Below, piece by piece: positions 11,991-24,147 of a stretch of DNA of 64,000 nucleotides. The notes under the pieces are model-generated. The model made no database searches. It was not told where the DNA came from and saw only the letters and a list, made by a program, of their open reading frames with translations. Both the position numbers and the translations under genes were made by a program. Numbering within the stretch: the stretch's first letter is position 1; each line of letters opens with the position of its first letter. This DNA comes from Amyloporia xantha (Eukaryota; Basidiomycota; Agaricomycetes; Polyporales; Adustoporiaceae): positions 496,001-560,000 of the forward strand of contig JAYKKR010000014.1 in NCBI GenBank assembly GCA_036971615.1, given 5' to 3'.

Positions 11991-12100
11991 GCGCGAGCAA
12001 CACGCTGGACGCAGGCGTGGAACAAGCCAGGACGAAAAGACGTGGCACGCACAAGTGCGCGGACTGTGGACATGCGTGACAGAAAATCACAACGTGACAT

Positions 12101-13289
12101 GTTACACGCTCCCCGGCTTACCTCTGCTGCAATCCATTGCCTCCATCGTCGGCGGTCTGTCCTCATTGCTCTCAAATTGCACTGCTCGTCCACTGGTCAG
12201 AGTTCGAGGGGATTATTCCAACGCTGAAGCTGTAGAGAGTTTGTTCCTGCACGAGTGCTAACATCATCAGAGGCTGCGCACCGTCTCGGCATACCCTGTC
12301 CATCCTGGTCACCCCTTCTACTCAGGGAGTACATTTGACCTCCAGACTCCCAGATGAAGTTCTGAATTTTGGATCTCACCGGCAGGCAAAATGGTTGGCA
12401 GGGCGGACAGAGGACTAGATCCCCGGTGTGTACCTCGTTGTTTCTTCAAGGGCGAAGGCTGGCTGCCGTGTGCGCGGTCGTCTGCTGTGTGTATAGCTGG
12501 AAGAGTGAATCATAGAGTATCAATGCCAAACGACTGCTGGACGACGGACCGTGCCCCGCTTTCTAACATGGTGGTCATGGCCAGGCACATATGGATGCTA
12601 CCAGCGATTGCTTGTCTTCCCCCTCTAATCGAACAGGGCCGCAATGGAGGGCCGTCCATCATGAGGTTACGAATTCCGGCATGGGCGTCCCGTTCAAAGG
12701 GAGCGCCGTGCAGTGCGTCCATTCTGATGTGAAAGAATGGAGACAGGACAACGTGAACGCCGGGCCAAATTCCATTTTGCGGCAGACGCAGATTACTCGG
12801 GACCTCGCACGCTCAGGGTACAGCGCCTGTGTAGCGGCCGCCTGCATGATGGACCCGCATCTGTGGAACAGATGATAGGCACGATGGACAGGAGCTTGTC
12901 CTCTTTACCTTCTAAATATGCTTGGGCGCCCACACGTATCCCTCCTCAGCTATCGGGGATAGCCACAATGCTGCATCCACAGGCAGAGCATTCCGCGAAC
13001 TTTTCTCACAGCCCCTTCTGTTTCGTTTTGCCGTTCACAGAGTTCCCAGGCATTTTGACGGGGCAACCCGACGTCTGCCTAATGTTTTCGTCATGCTTAC
13101 AGCGTAGCCAACGCCGTACCCGCTGTCTACATAGGACGCGAACAATAAACAAAAACAAAAAGAAGTAGGTTCAATAGCGACGAGAGCTGTCACTACCCTC
13201 CGCGGAAGGCCCACGGATTCAGGCGTCCTCCCATGGTACCACCAACATTTTCTGTCCTGTTCAGTTGGTCCCGACAAGTCTAGGCAGTC
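12101..13289. other. No gene recognised
   Basis: 1.2 kb between the retroelement and the 3' flank of the dynamin gene. Short open frames only, with no recognisable domain. Confidence 0.35.
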
Positions 13290-13757
13290 AAGCATGTGCT
13301 CTGAACGATTGTCGGACGCAGAACAGTCTGCGAAGACCGTCGAGAGAGTACTGGGAGAGTGTCATGGAAGCATTGGCAACAACAACAAGATAAAAGTGAA
13401 CTCGAGGCGATGAGGAACCCCAAGCCGCCGCTGGTGTGTAGAATATTTGGGTATGTGGTCTGTACTTTACCGAGAAGTTGTGCATATCGGTTTCCTACCA
13501 TACAAGATCTTTCATTCAGATCGCCTCAAGATAACTTAGCACTTCCCGCCGTCGTCTCATTCGTTGCAGCATATGTGCTGCATGGACGACACTGAGTTGG
13601 CTGCGTTCGTCGTGCCTTAAACTTGCCGAGGTTGCGCACGGTGACTACTTTGGTCGTTCATTGTGTCCGTTTATACTCGTCCTTCTAGTAGCGAGCAATT
13701 TATTACACATAATTACAAGGTGTATATAAGAAATTTGAATCCGAGTGGATTCCGAAT
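13290..13757. repeat. Dynamin 3' flank shared with two other places in the window
   Basis: Starting at gtgctctgaacgattgtcgg, this stretch matches 37,265-37,720 over its length. The match continues through the last dynamin exon on both sides. A shorter third match lies at 39,810-40,200, interrupted by a MITE. These are copies of sequence downstream of a dynamin-family gene rather than an LTR. Confidence 0.65.
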
Positions 13758-16700
13758 TTATATGTAGATACGACTCAATTCTACTTGTGCGTCTTCAAGC
13801 CTTCTCTTCTGTGCGAGCAATTGTTTCCTGGCGACCACGACACTGTCTTCCTCTTCTAAATACGAAGAACAACGCTCAAGTGCATCTGAGGACGCGAGGC
13901 CCAGTCGGTCCACCAGGAATGCCGGTAAGTTGCGTGCAATGTCGTAGAGGAATAGGTGATCAATTGTGAGTGGTACGTAATCGACTATACGCTACATACC
14001 AGTGAAAATCATGCGGTGACGTGGCGAGCAGAGAGTAATTGACGTACCTGATATGCGAGATGAAAGTAAGCTCGTACTTCGGCCATTAGTTGTAATTCCT
14101 CCTCGAAGTCTTCGGAAGCATTTAACTTGTAGAGGTCCTCTGGTGTAAGTCCTACCAAACCTAGTCTCGCCAGCGCAGAAAGTGCCTCTTGCTCAAGTCG
14201 TGAATATTGGTCATCATGATTACTCGGATGGGGAAATTCCGATGTGGAGGAGACGAATACCGCAGGCTCGTGAGCGGGTACTGTTGACGCAGATCCGACA
14301 GACTGAGCGGAAGTCGGTTGGGTACCGAAGGTAGTCGGAATTGGCTGAACAGGAGGTAACGGATGTAACAACATACTTGTCGGGGGCAGTATGTAGGGTG
14401 CGAACGGGTTCGAAGCTAAATAGCGACGCGTCAGAACGACCTCGATGGTTATGCTGCCCAGAAACGAGACCACTCACTCTGCGTAAACATGTTATCCTGC
14501 CTCCGGGGCGCACTAGGTGATGCAGGCGTAAGATTGCGAGCCGGTTTTTTGAGCTCCCTTCGCTTATAGTGCGACAGAATGGTCGCAGTGGTCTTCGCAA
14601 GGTCGTCTGTATTCTGGGTAAACGGTGTCGTTTCTAGTCCAAGCAGAATTTTCAAACAGACTAGTACCGCACTACGTCGTTCTTGTGCAAATTGCATGGT
14701 TGCCAGTCTACGATCCATTAGTCAGTTGAGTGACAACGATACCAATTCGATGGCAATACATACTCTATTTCCCTGGCAAATTTTCTGAAACACCCAAATC
14801 TCTCCTGGATGAGTGGCGGCAGGATGCGACAGAACTGCTTGTAAACGATATCAAAACATCTTAGGCTTTTGCTCTCCCACAACTCTTGAAACTCATGAAT
14901 GAGGGTTGTTTTCGCTGCATATGGCACGCTATTTGGTAGTTCTCGTGTTACAGATCTGTGTATATCCGTATCAAGATCAGCAGACGTCACCGAAATATGG
15001 AGTTCCATCGGTACTGGACGAAACACGAACTTTTGAATGTAACGTTTCATATCGTCCAAATCCATGAGTTTGCCACATACTCTGCAGTCCACCCCTTCAG
15101 TTGCCTCGCCAGATGCGGATCCCTCTGGGTCCTTGTATTCCTCCAGAAAATCTTCGCAGTCGTCCTCATCGTCCAGTCTGAGGAAGTCATCCGTCTGGTG
15201 TGGCCCCTCGGTTGATCTATGCAGCACGAATCTGGGAGCGGTGGCGATGATCGCGGTTTTAAATGTCCTGTATACTCGCCGATTCTCCTGAACGAGGCGC
15301 TCCGTGCATGATCCCCCATGGACATAGGCCTCTACATCGGCGCAGAAAGCGGTGGTCATACTGAGAGCCCACGATATAGGACTATTTGTAACCGCAGCGG
15401 GGAGCTTATCGAGCTCCGCTGTGTAGTCTTCAAGTTTCTTTGTAAGCTCTTCCTCGATGCGCGGGAGTCTGAAAATTGAGTACAGCAATGAGCGTCCCAT
15501 CCAAAGCAGTAAATAAATGAGGGTATCACCCTGAATCAATGAGATCTGTAAGCAAATTACTAAGGGATCTCACCAGGTTCACCGTGCCGAACCGTTCCTT
15601 GGAGAGCGCGGTCGACCACGGAGAATTCTTTGCAAAGAAAATGCGTTCTACCTCTCGGGCTTGTGCTGCTGTAATCCCGACCGCCCGTTCGTAGTCATCA
15701 GGTTGGCGGGTGCAGTAATAGCCATGTTTAAGCTGGTGACGGCGACCTTCGATAACGTCCAGCCATAGCTCTCTCGACTTCGTTGCACCAGGCGGCAGCG
15801 TGTCTGGCTTTGTTACAACACCTGGGATGTATCAGCCAGGTTGTTAATGATTTTTTGCACGCAGCTCTCAAAGAGTCAAAACCTGCCTATGGTTCGTAAA
15901 CCAGCCGGATCGACTTCTTGAGCAATGCGGGGGGCTCTCTGATTATCGATATCATCTGCGACGGAACATCACTCCCGGTGTCAATAGTAATACGACAATG
16001 ACAGGGAGGGGCATACCACTCATAGGTAATGTTACGAGAATTAAGCAATTTCCTTTGGATATACGATCTGGCGAGATTCTCCACTAGTTCAACTGTCTTA
16101 GGGTCCGCATTTTGAACGATACCTAGCGGATACCATTACTCAATGAACACTTCACTAGCACGATGGAAACATACCCGGCAGATCGATAAACGACAAGTCT
16201 GTTAGGTCAGGACCCAATATGTCCACGCAGACGACATTCTCGGAGAAAGGGTGATCGGTAGCGCAAAAATGGGTCTCAAGGTCTTCGGTTTTCATATCGC
16301 GGAAGAGGCGCATAGAAGTGTGTGGATTCAGAACCGCTGCCTGCGCGCGTCGTATCATGGGCTCGACCTCTGCCTCGTCGGTGATAGGGTCACCAAAGGG
16401 AATTTCACGAATGTCGTGACTGTGCTTCCCATTATCGTCGACTTCTTGTCTTATGGATATCTGACATGACCACGATTGTGCGGCTGATGACAGCCGGAAT
16501 TCCATGGGACAACGCGTACATGTTCCAGCGTCCCGTGGCACATGAATCTGGCGAGGAAATCGGGCAATTAAAGTGACATTATTGCTTAGCCAGATAGGTT
16601 CCGCCTTACCCCAGAGATGGCCTCTACAACACTGGATTTTCCTGCACTCTGATTTCCAATAACTGCGATACGAGGAAGATCGAGATCTATGTGTGCTCTG

Positions 16701-16850
16701 AAAACGTGCGTGTGTGAGCGAGTAGAGCAAGTACAATGAATCAATGTACCCTGCAGCATGAAGCCGTCTTATGAGGGAAAGTAGAGCTCTGCTGTGACCG
16801 CCGTAGCCGTTGGTGGATGCGGACTCGGATGCCACACCAAGCTTAAACAT
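13758..16850 (-). CDS. Dynamin-like large GTPase (one-base frameshift)
   Basis: Dynamin-family GTPases assemble on membranes and drive fission or remodelling. Minus-strand exons give an N-terminus with TNGYGGHSRALLSLIRRL, the P-loop GNQSAGKSS, GTCTRCP (switch 1), DLPG (G3) and VVTKPDTLPPG (G4). The middle/stalk region follows (RIEEELTKKLEDYTAELDKLP; LLGLETTPFTQNTDDL). The GTPase-effector domain closes the protein (DHLFLYDIARNLPAFLVDR), ending at TAA 13,758-13,760. Introns of about 45-65 bp fit throughout. One break is visible: near 16,060 an extra A (CCAAAGG) puts GNCLILVTLPMS out of frame with the preceding exon text. The paralogous fragment at the right window edge has CCAAGG and reads through. 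The gene is either a young pseudogene or carries a sequencing error; the rest looks intact. Confidence 0.85.
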
Positions 16851-17916
16851 ATTGCATATGGGTCGCCTCAGACGTTGTAGAGGAAGATATTTTCAGGGCT
16901 TGAGAGCAGGCAGCCTCTTTATGTGGATGATGTGTTAGAAGAGAAGGAAGTAGGAGTGAAGCAAAGAAGAATGTGTGAAAAGCAGTCACAGGCCCAACTT
17001 GTACGAAATATAGTCTGGCTTGAAATGCAATGCAACAGCGAGACAACGACTCTCGCTGTGCCTTATGGGAATCTTTTGCTGCAAATGCTAACTTGTTGGT
17101 GAGATGCAGTGTTCATCCCGGTCGCGAGAGCACAGGATCAAATACACGGTCACAGCTTCGTAGAGATGAGTCGCGTTAAGCAGCGTCTGAAGACTGAGTG
17201 GACGCGTGCAGGCGCAATCACATGATCCAAACGAGCATATCCAGAATTGGCTAGCAGCATCTGGATAACATTATTATGTGATATATTTCCAATCCCCGAC
17301 AAACACCACACTTGCTCGGTGAGGGCACTGAGGGGCACTCTATCCTGGACTTAGCTGTAACATCTGTAATATGTACCGCTCAAGTTTCTCTCGCGACGGA
17401 ATTGTTACCACGCTATATGATACGTGCCAATGTGTGAGCGTGGACTTCCGCACTCGCCATTCACTATTGGGCTCGTCGCCCTCCCTATGTCACATGTGGG
17501 TCCCGACTTGCGCGCAGGTATTTCTCAGCGATAAATAATGTCATAACTGGTAGTTGACCGGGTACGGTCGATTGGATGGGTGCGTAACTACAATTGCATA
17601 TATTTTGCCCATTGGACCAGCTCGCACTCAATGACAGACTGATGTAATCCTTCGGATCTTTCTGTGGTCATCTATTGCACAGTTGACGTGGATGTTTGAA
17701 TCATTCGAAGACCAGCGTATTTGTCTATGTATATCATGTAGTTTCACCGGAGGACAATGCGGCCAGCGGCCGTCTGTCAGATCTGGAAAAGCCCTTGATT
17801 TTGTATCAACCCTCGGGAGTGAGGCCTGTTATACTAATGCTGCCAAAGCTTCTGTGTAGATAAGAACGAGTTCAAGCAGTGCTGCTGTTGTATCGTGTAC
17901 TTTCTTCCGCGTCGCT
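16851..17916. other. Intergenic, nothing recognised
   Basis: About 1 kb upstream of the dynamin gene and of the plus-strand membrane-protein gene. It should contain the promoters of both. No coding segment or repeat stands out. Confidence 0.4.
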
Positions 17917-19413
17917 ATGGCTGAACCTGCTTTACCCCACTACAACAAATTCTACCTCCTTATGATCTGGCTAGAGACAGTGATATGAAGTACGTCGTCT
18001 TTTATACATCTTTGAGCTGAGTCTCGATGTACTGATATTCTTGAAATACGCAGGTATGAAGTGCGTCTTGCTAGCTTAGCTTCTAATCGTCTTCGACATT
18101 CATCCGCTCATTAGCTGCTTGATCTTCGCTACTGCTATGTGGATCATCATTCGAAAGCAAGCAGGACGTAGTCAATGGTATGTTTTTCTGTATTCTCTTT
18201 TCAGTCCATGGTCTTAAATCAACATTCGGCAGGACATTAGGGATCACGTCTAGTATATTGTTCATATTCGGTACCATGCATATAGCAATTTCCTTGTGAC
18301 AATTACTCGAAGCATTCGTCTACATTCCCGCTGATGCACCTCCGCTTTACTCTACCCTTTACTGGCTCACTGATCCTCCGATGGCTGTGTTGAAAGGCGT
18401 ACTTTATGACACAACTGTGCGTATGAATCACGTTGTGTTGCTGTCTGATGATCATGTGCCGACCTTAGATCTGGGTACAGGATCTTGTGCTGGTATCTTT
18501 CAAGATTTGTGTGCTTTTCCATGCCATGATAATCGCATTGTAGATTTGGCGACTATACATCGTATGGGATAGCAATTGGAAAATTTGTGTTCTACCGGTA
18601 AGATTTCTTGGTCTTCCGATCTATTCATGCTAATTTTCTGCAAAAGGTCATCGTCGATCTCGCTCGCATGGGTGACCTTACTCCTCTGGAACCAATTGTA
18701 TTGGACTTACGTATTGTGTTTACCAGCTGCAGCATTCGGTGCCACGGTGACCCTCAATGAGCCAGGTTCTGACCCTTACACACCTTTGGTCCATGCTTTT
18801 GGGTTGGCCGGATGGGCCCTTGACCTCTGCGTCAATATCAGCGTCACTCTTGCGATTGCAGCCAGGTTGTGGTATATGGGCCGGAAGGTTGACAAGCTGT
18901 CGAGGACGATTATTGACGGTGATCACTCAAACAGATATTCAAACAGATATATAGGTCCCATCTTCACCATCGTAGAGTCCGGCGGCATTTACGCCGCTAT
19001 GACAGTGGTGATGCTGGCAATATACCTGCGTGGAAGTCCTCTGGTACTTCCCACGGTGATTATTGTCACCCAGCTTGCCGTAAGGGTCTGTTGTCTCCAA
19101 TTATTGTCCACTGATCAGATTCCACTTCACAGGTCACGACACCTTTGCTCATCATTGTTCGTGTGGGGTTGGGTCTGACACACGGTCTACCGCGGGCTTA
19201 TACAGATGTCATGCAATCCAGGGCGACACCATCGACTTTCCATGCAACGGGAGCGCCAGCTAGCTCACATATACATAGTTCGAACCCCATTCGAATAAGT
19301 TCACGGCTCATGAAGGCGATGTCTGCCGTGATGACTCAAGCGGTGATACATATCTCATGCAAAATATCAAGATTTCGGACAGCTTACCAGCAGTGGCGAA
19401 GGTGGACATGATG
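17917..19413 (+). CDS. Multi-pass membrane protein of a basidiomycete-specific type
   Basis: Segments typical of a large agaricomycete family of seven-helix-like proteins without assigned function read in order. They are MAEPALPHYNKFYLLMIWLE at 17,917; AFVYIPADAPPLYSTLYWL near 18,315-18,380; RLYIVWDSNWKICVLP before a GTAAGA donor near 18,600; and a long hydrophobic exon (18,670-19,090) with HAFGLAGWALDLCVNISVTL and ESGGIYAAMTVVML. The family's near-terminal motif TPLLIIVRVGLGL lies at 19,140-19,180. Early exons (18,000-18,300) did not join cleanly and contain stops in the frames tried, so the 5' part may be damaged. The family resembles orphan receptors, but function is unknown. Confidence 0.5.
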
Positions 19414-19909
19414 TAAAGGTAATCGTCCCTGGTTCGGGTGGAAGCTATAAGTCCATACGTTTGTCGTGGCGGCAACGGAGAAGGCAGTAGTGAATGAGAA
19501 ATACTGTTACGTTCCTGATACCAATATTAATAGGCATCAGAGGCTTCAAGAAGTTAGTCGGGACGGGTTGGTTGCGCGCAGTACCCACCATGCATTATCC
19601 GGACGTGTGTACTCTGACCTGGAGGATTCGAAGTGGCTCAATATAGGACCATGCTGGGCATAACATTTATCTCAGGCTGTCAGTGTTCGGGAAACAGGCA
19701 CTGAGTGAATCCGGAGTCCTCAACGATCGAATCGATCTACGTCTTTATTGCGAACTCGAAAATGGGAAGGAACACTAATATATAACCATAATGGTACAAG
19801 ATAATACATATGCATTCTGGTCCCTGTGAATATCACTTGACACCTCAGCTGTAGATAAAAACTCAGGAAAACGAAGTGTATAGCCACAAAATTAGTGACG
19901 ACAAGACGA
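19414..19909. other. Intergenic, nothing recognised
   Basis: About 0.5 kb between the convergent membrane-protein gene and the DUF4470-MYND gene. Short plus-strand open frame only. Confidence 0.35.
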
Positions 19910-22900
19910 TCATGGCTTGCAGTGAGGTTTATGAACCTTCCAATGTTTCTTTTGACACGCCTCGGAGCAGTAGCGCACCTTCAAGCACCCCTTACAAGCC
20001 ATAAGCTTCGGGTTTCTCTTTCCTCTACAAACAAAACATTTGTGGGCTGCCGGATCACGAACAATCCGCTCAAGGTACGAAACCGCGAACAGTGGCGATA
20101 GTGCGACCCTGGTCACAAATGGCGCGAATGGACGCCACAGTGCCTTCTTCATCATACCTTCCGTATCTTTCCCTCTCCCGCAACTGCACAGGGGGCCGAC
20201 TTCCATCTCTTGGGACAGTGGTATTTTCCCCTGCGAGCGATACTCGCAATTTATCCCATGCTCCCACGAAGTCCGGCATCGCTCAACGAGTGGGGGTAGT
20301 AGTTGCTTCCATGCTTGCAGTTCGCCGTTAAAGGCCGGAACATGCACCAGATTGCCTTCATGGATGAGCTTAGTGAATGGGCGGTCATTTCGCTTTATGA
20401 AGTCTCGCGTCAGTGGAAGAACATAGCCATCACAAATCATAGTATGAGATGCCAGATCGAATCTCAGGTCGCTGATGAAAAATATAGTGTCGGAGTTGTT
20501 CGTCTGTTCGTCCCGCAGGCAAAAGAGTTGCATCGGAGGCCCCTGTTGAATACCTGATGACCGCACAAAGATGGAATATAAACTGTCTTTTACGGACATA
20601 AGGACGTCGTCCTTATGTTTCTTCCGCAGGGATCGCTCGCGCGCAGACATCATCAGGCTGACGTGAGAATTGAGCCATTCTCCAAGGTCCCTTGATTTTA
20701 AATCAAGAACGGGTAAGCGGGCCAGATTCAGGTAGTGAACGTTCCAAAGGCAAAGTCCATGCTCCCCTTGTGAAACTGGAAACTGGTTGAGTTTCATCCC
20801 GTCAGATTTGAACGGACCATAGACAGGCACGACAATCTGTAAAGGCCATGAGACTTGACAGTAGGTAGCATGGTAAGTCAACAATTACCTCGATGTATAA
20901 GGATTTCCTGGCTAGGCGCAGCTTATTTTGACTTCCAATGACAGGAAAAGGATACGAGACATCTTGCTGTTTCGGGCCAACGACAAGACGCATCACACAC
21001 GGCGAGACTTGTGTGATCTGTGGTATGGCGCCCGCGCCAAAAGCTCGTTTTGATTCACTGTCGTCGATAGAGACGCGGGCAGTCAAGGAAGAAACCAGCT
21101 CGCACTGTTCATCGAGGTTGATCACAACGTCGTCCACTTTACCGATACCGGCAGTCGCGTGTGGATGGGTCGGTGGGGCTTTATAGTCCATTTTGAACGG
21201 TAGAGACTGTTCGGGGAGGACGAGGACAGACGATTGATCTGCGATGTTCGCACTGAAGAGCGCGAGGCCTAGACCGAGTTTCGAAACAAGGGGAGTCGTG
21301 CCGGGACTGCTTCTCACCGAGAGGCAAACATTGAAAGCTGAAAGAGGCTCAAGTGCGAGGAGTGCAGTAGCCATGGTAAATGAAACCACGAGGGGAGAAG
21401 AACCCTGCCAGCCTTCCGGATCTTCTTTGAAAGCTACCCACGGATTGGTCTTCGGACCCATGAGGATGGCCTTTCCGAAAGCGACATGAACAGAGCAGAA
21501 CATGTTATGAGTCCATGAACTTCGGAGATCACATTGCAACGGAGGTGTTCCAATTGATTCTGCAGTTTCTTCCAGCGGAGCTAGATTGGCTCGTGGGACA
21601 GTCATGACGATGCGTATGATAGGAGGTACACTGGTCCAATGCGTAAATAAACTGAGACGCGTTGGAATGATCTTCACCCAGGGCACCGTGTGCACGCCGT
21701 GGCGGTGTAGCTGAGCGGAGAGATCCTGTCTGCTGAGCGTATCCATCGGCATAGATGTGTCAGCCGCCTGAAGTTCGAGAAATCTGTCCATCGTTTCTAG
21801 CCACCGCTCTCGAGGTATAGAAAGCCTGTCGCGAACAAGCTTCAAGAGCAGTACAAAGCTCTCTCTAACGTAATGGACGAGATTTGCTGAACCAATAGCT
21901 CTGGGAAGGTTGCGCTCTTGGAGTCTGAAGAAGGTCGAGGAATCCTCCTGCTCGAAGAGCTGATGGTACATGTCGTACAGGAACGTTCCGAGCTGGCAAG
22001 CGTCAAAGACGGGCGTTTTGTGTATGTTCACCAGTAGAGCAGCAGGATCCCCTGAGACCGGTGACTTCCAAGTAGTGACCTGGTGGAACTGTATGGAAGT
22101 AGACTTCTCCGTAGATAGCTTATTAAGCACCAGCTCGTGCGCATTGGACCGCGTGGTGAAGCCGGAAAGATAGTCGACCGGGCACACACCAACGAGGAGC
22201 CCAATGACGGCTATGTCTGCGTATAGCTGTTTAGTGAACTCCTTCGTCGCATCCTGCCCAAGGTACAGTAGTGATTCCGTATAAAGCACGCCCGATAGGA
22301 CCTTCGTCGACAGTAGCGGGCTCGCTGCGATCAGGATGTTCAGGAGCCCGATGTGGTCGACGAGGTTGGATGTGTCGATGACGTCAAAAGATGTCGGCGC
22401 ACCTCCCGGGGTGTATTCCAGATCGTTGAAATGGAGCAGCTGTGTCTTCCATTGGGCAACCGGTACATTGGTCTTTAGGTTACCCGTCTCAGTAGAGAGC
22501 TGGAGAGCGCGACACAATGCTGTGGCTTCTCCAACGCATAGACGAATGACGGGAACGTTAAGGTTGGCGGAAGATAATGCGTCGTAAAAAGCTGTGCACC
22601 ATTCGCCAAATTCAGCTTTGGCGACGTTGACCACATCTCCAACAGTGACTGAGCGTTTGGCGTTCCCATATGCAACGGCTGAGTGGAAAGGGACGAGGGG
22701 GTCTGTCCTGTACTGTAGATTACAACCTTCTCCTGCAAGAGAGTATGCGAAGGTGGGATTGAGAAGTGTGGCGGCAGCAATTTGCTTTGGGTCAGAATAG
22801 GTCACCCCGGTCTTCCAGTACCTTCTCAAGTGCTCGAAAGCGATAGGCATCGCCTGTAACATGAGTGGGCCAGCAGATCGTGCTAGGCTAGAATTTGACT

Positions 22901-23557
22901 TGGATGTCTGCAGGGTCGATTTAGCCAGCTTCGTGAAGGAATCGCGAATGGAGTCTTTTCGCTTGCGCGATAGGTCATGCATACTAGCATAATGTGACCA
23001 GTGACGGCGCAGCTCCGCTAATGTGTATTCCGTGGACATCCTGATAAAATGGCCATACTGAGACGCATTCCAGCTTTCGACATTTTCAGAGAGGCCTAGG
23101 AGCTTCTTGCATTGTTCGATTAGTAGCGAAAGTGCCTGTTTGTCGAGGTACATGTGGAAAAAGATGTCCCAAATGACAGTCGTGAAGGGCTGTTCGTCGG
23201 AAATTAAAGTGAGGAGAAGGACATTTCGAGCTACTACAGTTAGCCAGTACTATCGAATGTCGAGGTATCTGTACGTACCTAGTATCGCCGGATCCATGTC
23301 GCAGCAGGTGAAGTCCAGCTTTCGGCTCCCTACAAGGGTGAAATTGAACAAAACAGCGTTGAGACTGGAAGTGGTAGCTATATACCGGGCTTATGTTCAC
23401 AGTATATGGTGTACAGGATACTCCTTGGGTCTCCACAGCCCAGCAACAGAATATCTGCAGGCTGTGCCGGCGGTAAGTCTCTTGTTAAGCATATTGCTGC
23501 AGTGTTACCGATCGCATAAAAGAAATACTTTCCGCGCCAAAACAACGGTTGAGCCAT
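19910..23557 (-). CDS. DUF4470 and MYND-type zinc finger protein
   Basis: Four exons join in phase: 23,557-23,386; 23,329-23,279; 23,230-20,889; 20,836-19,910, giving 1163 aa. The DUF4470 domain is at the N-terminus: GNTAAICLTRDLPPAQPADI, LLLGCGDPRSILYT, RKLDFTCCDMDP and then NVLLLTLI across exons 1-3. A DUF4470-protein landmark FDVIDTSNLVDHIGLLNIL is in the middle of exon 3. The MYND finger closes the protein: CFVCRG..C..C, then CSEACQKKHW and H..HC. MYND fingers bind Pro-rich partner peptides, and many basidiomycete proteins share this architecture, but their role is not established. Start MAQPLFWRGKYFFYAIG chosen because it leads directly into the domain. The first intron donor (GGTATATAG) is the best of two options. 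A fragment of this gene's 5' end is repeated at 25.7 kb. Confidence 0.88.
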
Positions 23558-24147
23558 GCCGGTGGTGAAGATGAGAGAGAAGAGTCAGATTGCGCCGATG
23601 CAATGTCTTTGGTTGAAACGTAGATGGGAGTAGAATAGAGTTTGGTCTCCCCTACCGAAACCTAAAATGGCACCCTGTGAGAGACGGATTAGAGTTCGCA
23701 AGCCACTATGGCTGGGGAGACGCTCAATAAGCGCTGCAGCGCCTAATCCAAAGTGAGTGGATAGTTCGTCGACCTAGGATTGCCAGGAGGTTGGAACAAC
23801 AGCAGGCTTGAACATACTCAATGGACTAGGGGAGAAATGCGCATTTCCAAATAAAGTGTTGTTCTAGTGCAACTCAGCGCCAGACAGAGGTCAAACAGTA
23901 ATCAAATTCAACAAAAGCCAAGTTTACCCACCTGTAAGATCCATTCAGTTGGCGAACGTTCGCACAGAGAGACCCAGACCACTATGCGGCATCAAGGCCC
24001 ACAATGAAAAGCCTCAGTGAGGAGCTGAATCTCGACTGCCTTCATATATACAACTCCAGCAATCCCTCACCCTACATCCCACGCATTCCTCACTCCCATC
24101 GGGTTCAGCCTGCCAGTGGCTCCTCGCACGATCAAAGAGAGCACACA
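23558..24147. promoter_or_regulatory. Upstream region of the DUF4470-MYND gene, with a duplicated segment
   Basis: Non-coding. The part from 23,937 to about 24,085 (cattcag..ggcgaacg through tacatcccac) is a diverged copy of 27,573-27,735, upstream of the Vps3844-like gene. Both lie upstream of a minus-strand gene in the same orientation. Confidence 0.6.

Larger units (their letters stand above)
6630..12100 (+). mobile_element. Ngaro/DIRS-type tyrosine-recombinase retrotransposon (decayed)
   Basis: The coding order is gag-like protein with a Cys/His cluster, reverse transcriptase, RNase H, tyrosine recombinase, with no integrase or protease. This order, without a methyltransferase domain, fits Ngaro elements better than classical DIRS. 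The flanks share sequence: about 80 bp around the motif accaaggcaagtagctt at 6830-6890 recurs at 11,630-11,705 and again, diverged, at 11,850-11,880. The 3' side carries a near-tandem repeat of about 180 bp. Split direct repeats are typical of these elements. Outer limits are uncertain because I could not align the ends exactly; the interval runs from the first shared repeat to the last. At least two one-base frameshifts (near 9,050 and 11,178) suggest the copy is inactive. Confidence 0.75.

Noticed and set aside
13290..13985. Long direct repeat with 37,265-37,930 read first as a solo LTR
   Set aside because: The inner part encodes the dynamin effector domain in both copies, so it is a gene-end duplication and not a retroelement terminus.
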